Source of the DNA: Pseudomonadota bacterium
Lineage (GTDB): Bacteria; Pseudomonadota; Alphaproteobacteria; Rhizobiales; Hyphomicrobiaceae
NCBI GenBank assembly: GCA_023426855.1
Contig: JAEZBU010000198.1
Location: 1-14,029, forward strand
Direction of reading: 5' to 3'
Length of the DNA stretch: 14,029 bases
The position numbers and the translations under genes are program-made. The notes below the pieces were generated by a model. It searched no databases. It was not told where the DNA came from and saw only the letters and a list, made by a program, of their open reading frames with translations. Every line of letters begins with the position of its first letter. The first letter of the stretch is position 1. Positions 13,896 to 14,029 of the stretch are shown here, in pieces.

Positions 13896-13901
13896 CCTCC
13901 C
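13896..13901 (-). promoter_or_regulatory. ribosome binding site deciding the start of idnD
   Basis: GGGAGG on the minus strand, 4 bases before the ATG at 13891. It lies inside the longer frame starting at 13912, which argues for the shorter protein. Confidence 0.7.
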
Positions 13902-13935
13902 GCGGATAGCATTTTCCCTGTAATGCCAGACCTGA

Positions 13936-13971
13936 TTGCATACCGTCCAGCTTCGGCCGATGATAGCGGCC
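13936..13971. promoter_or_regulatory. possible divergent promoter/operator region between idnD and the SDR gene
   Basis: The 104-base divergent gap holds TTGCATACCG (13936-13945), which agrees in 7 of 10 positions with the TTGTATACAA-type site of FadR-subfamily GntR repressors common in sugar-acid operons. TTGCAT and GATGAT (13959-13964), 17 bases apart, could be weak -35 and -10 elements for the plus-strand gene. GGCCG (13955-13959) and CGGCC (13967-13971) form a 5-bp inverted repeat over the same place. Each signal alone is weak. Confidence 0.25.
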
Positions 13972-13995
13972 TCCACAGACATAAGGAAACGCCCC

Positions 13996-14029
13996 ATGGG
14001 TCTCGAGAAGTTTAGCCTTAAGGGCCGGA
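13996..14029 (+). CDS. short-chain dehydrogenase, N-terminus only (gluconate 5-dehydrogenase-like)
   Basis: Only 11 codons are in the window: MGLEKFSLKGR. A start followed by F-L-GK/R is the usual opening of classical short-chain dehydrogenases just before the first beta strand and the TG-x3-G-x-G loop; E. coli IdnO (5-keto-D-gluconate 5-reductase) begins with a similar FSLAGK, as I remember it. AAGGAAA lies 8 bases before the ATG as ribosome site. Placement divergent from an L-idonate 5-dehydrogenase supports a reductase acting on the 5-ketogluconate that enzyme forms. The nucleotide-binding and catalytic parts lie beyond the edge, so this remains a context-based call. Confidence 0.5.
   Translation, partial: MGLEKFSLKGR

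Noticed and set aside
12794..13909. Plus-strand open frame of 371 codons opposite idnD
   Set aside because: Composition of a reverse-strand shadow; the minus strand encodes a complete zinc dehydrogenase with all ligands.

Overview
This window looks like chromosomal DNA from a high-GC alphaproteobacterium, most likely of the order Hyphomicrobiales (relatives of Bradyrhizobium, Rhodopseudomonas or Afipia). The reasons are the strongly GC-biased coding, the MatB type of malonyl-CoA ligase, a thiS-thiG-thiE cluster with an alphaproteobacterial style ThiE, an SPFH/NfeD pair behind a CtrA-like site, and an L-idonate 5-dehydrogenase. The placement rests on remembered family likeness, not on a search. 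I see no insertion sequence, phage gene, CRISPR array, tRNA or rRNA. Every stretch between genes is shorter than 300 bases.

Layout. Bases 1-155 (+) are the tail of a Nudix hydrolase gene, followed by an MFS transporter gene (191-1471, +). A secreted, FecR-like hypothetical protein (1530-2381, -) diverges from a malonyl-CoA synthetase gene, matB (2567-4096, +). After a hairpin-containing gap comes a tight three-gene cassette on +: a divergent D-2-hydroxyacid dehydrogenase (4214-5215), a galactarolactone-isomerase/LigI-like amidohydrolase (5251-6099) and an aldo/keto reductase (6112-7050). Together they look like a small sugar-acid or lactone pathway. A hairpin at 7070-7095 separates this from the minus-strand genes.

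Minus-strand genes, in order of transcription from high to low coordinate: an L-idonate 5-dehydrogenase gene (12854-13891); a thiamin thiazole cluster thiS-thiG-thiE (12712 down to 11011) with 5-base spacing and a 4-base overlap; a CHAD-domain gene (9893-10882); hemH (8719-9780); and an SPFH/stomatin-like gene with its nfeD partner (7103-8572). At the right edge a plus-strand short-chain dehydrogenase gene starts at 13996, divergent from the idonate dehydrogenase. This matches the two enzymatic steps of idonate to gluconate conversion.

The most striking hidden signal lies in front of the CHAD gene. A near-perfect PhoB box with an extra half-site (10971-10999) sits exactly 10 bp upstream of a perfect extended -10 element (10955-10963). 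CHAD domains are polyphosphate-associated, so the sequence suggests that this polyphosphate-binding protein is controlled by phosphate starvation. The predicted leader of about 65 nt is almost entirely made of three consecutive hairpins. A second regulatory signal is a CtrA-type TTAA-N7-TTAAC site upstream of the SPFH/NfeD operon. The third most interesting point is the hydroxyacid dehydrogenase, which lacks the catalytic Glu and part of the usual glycine motif while keeping Arg and His.
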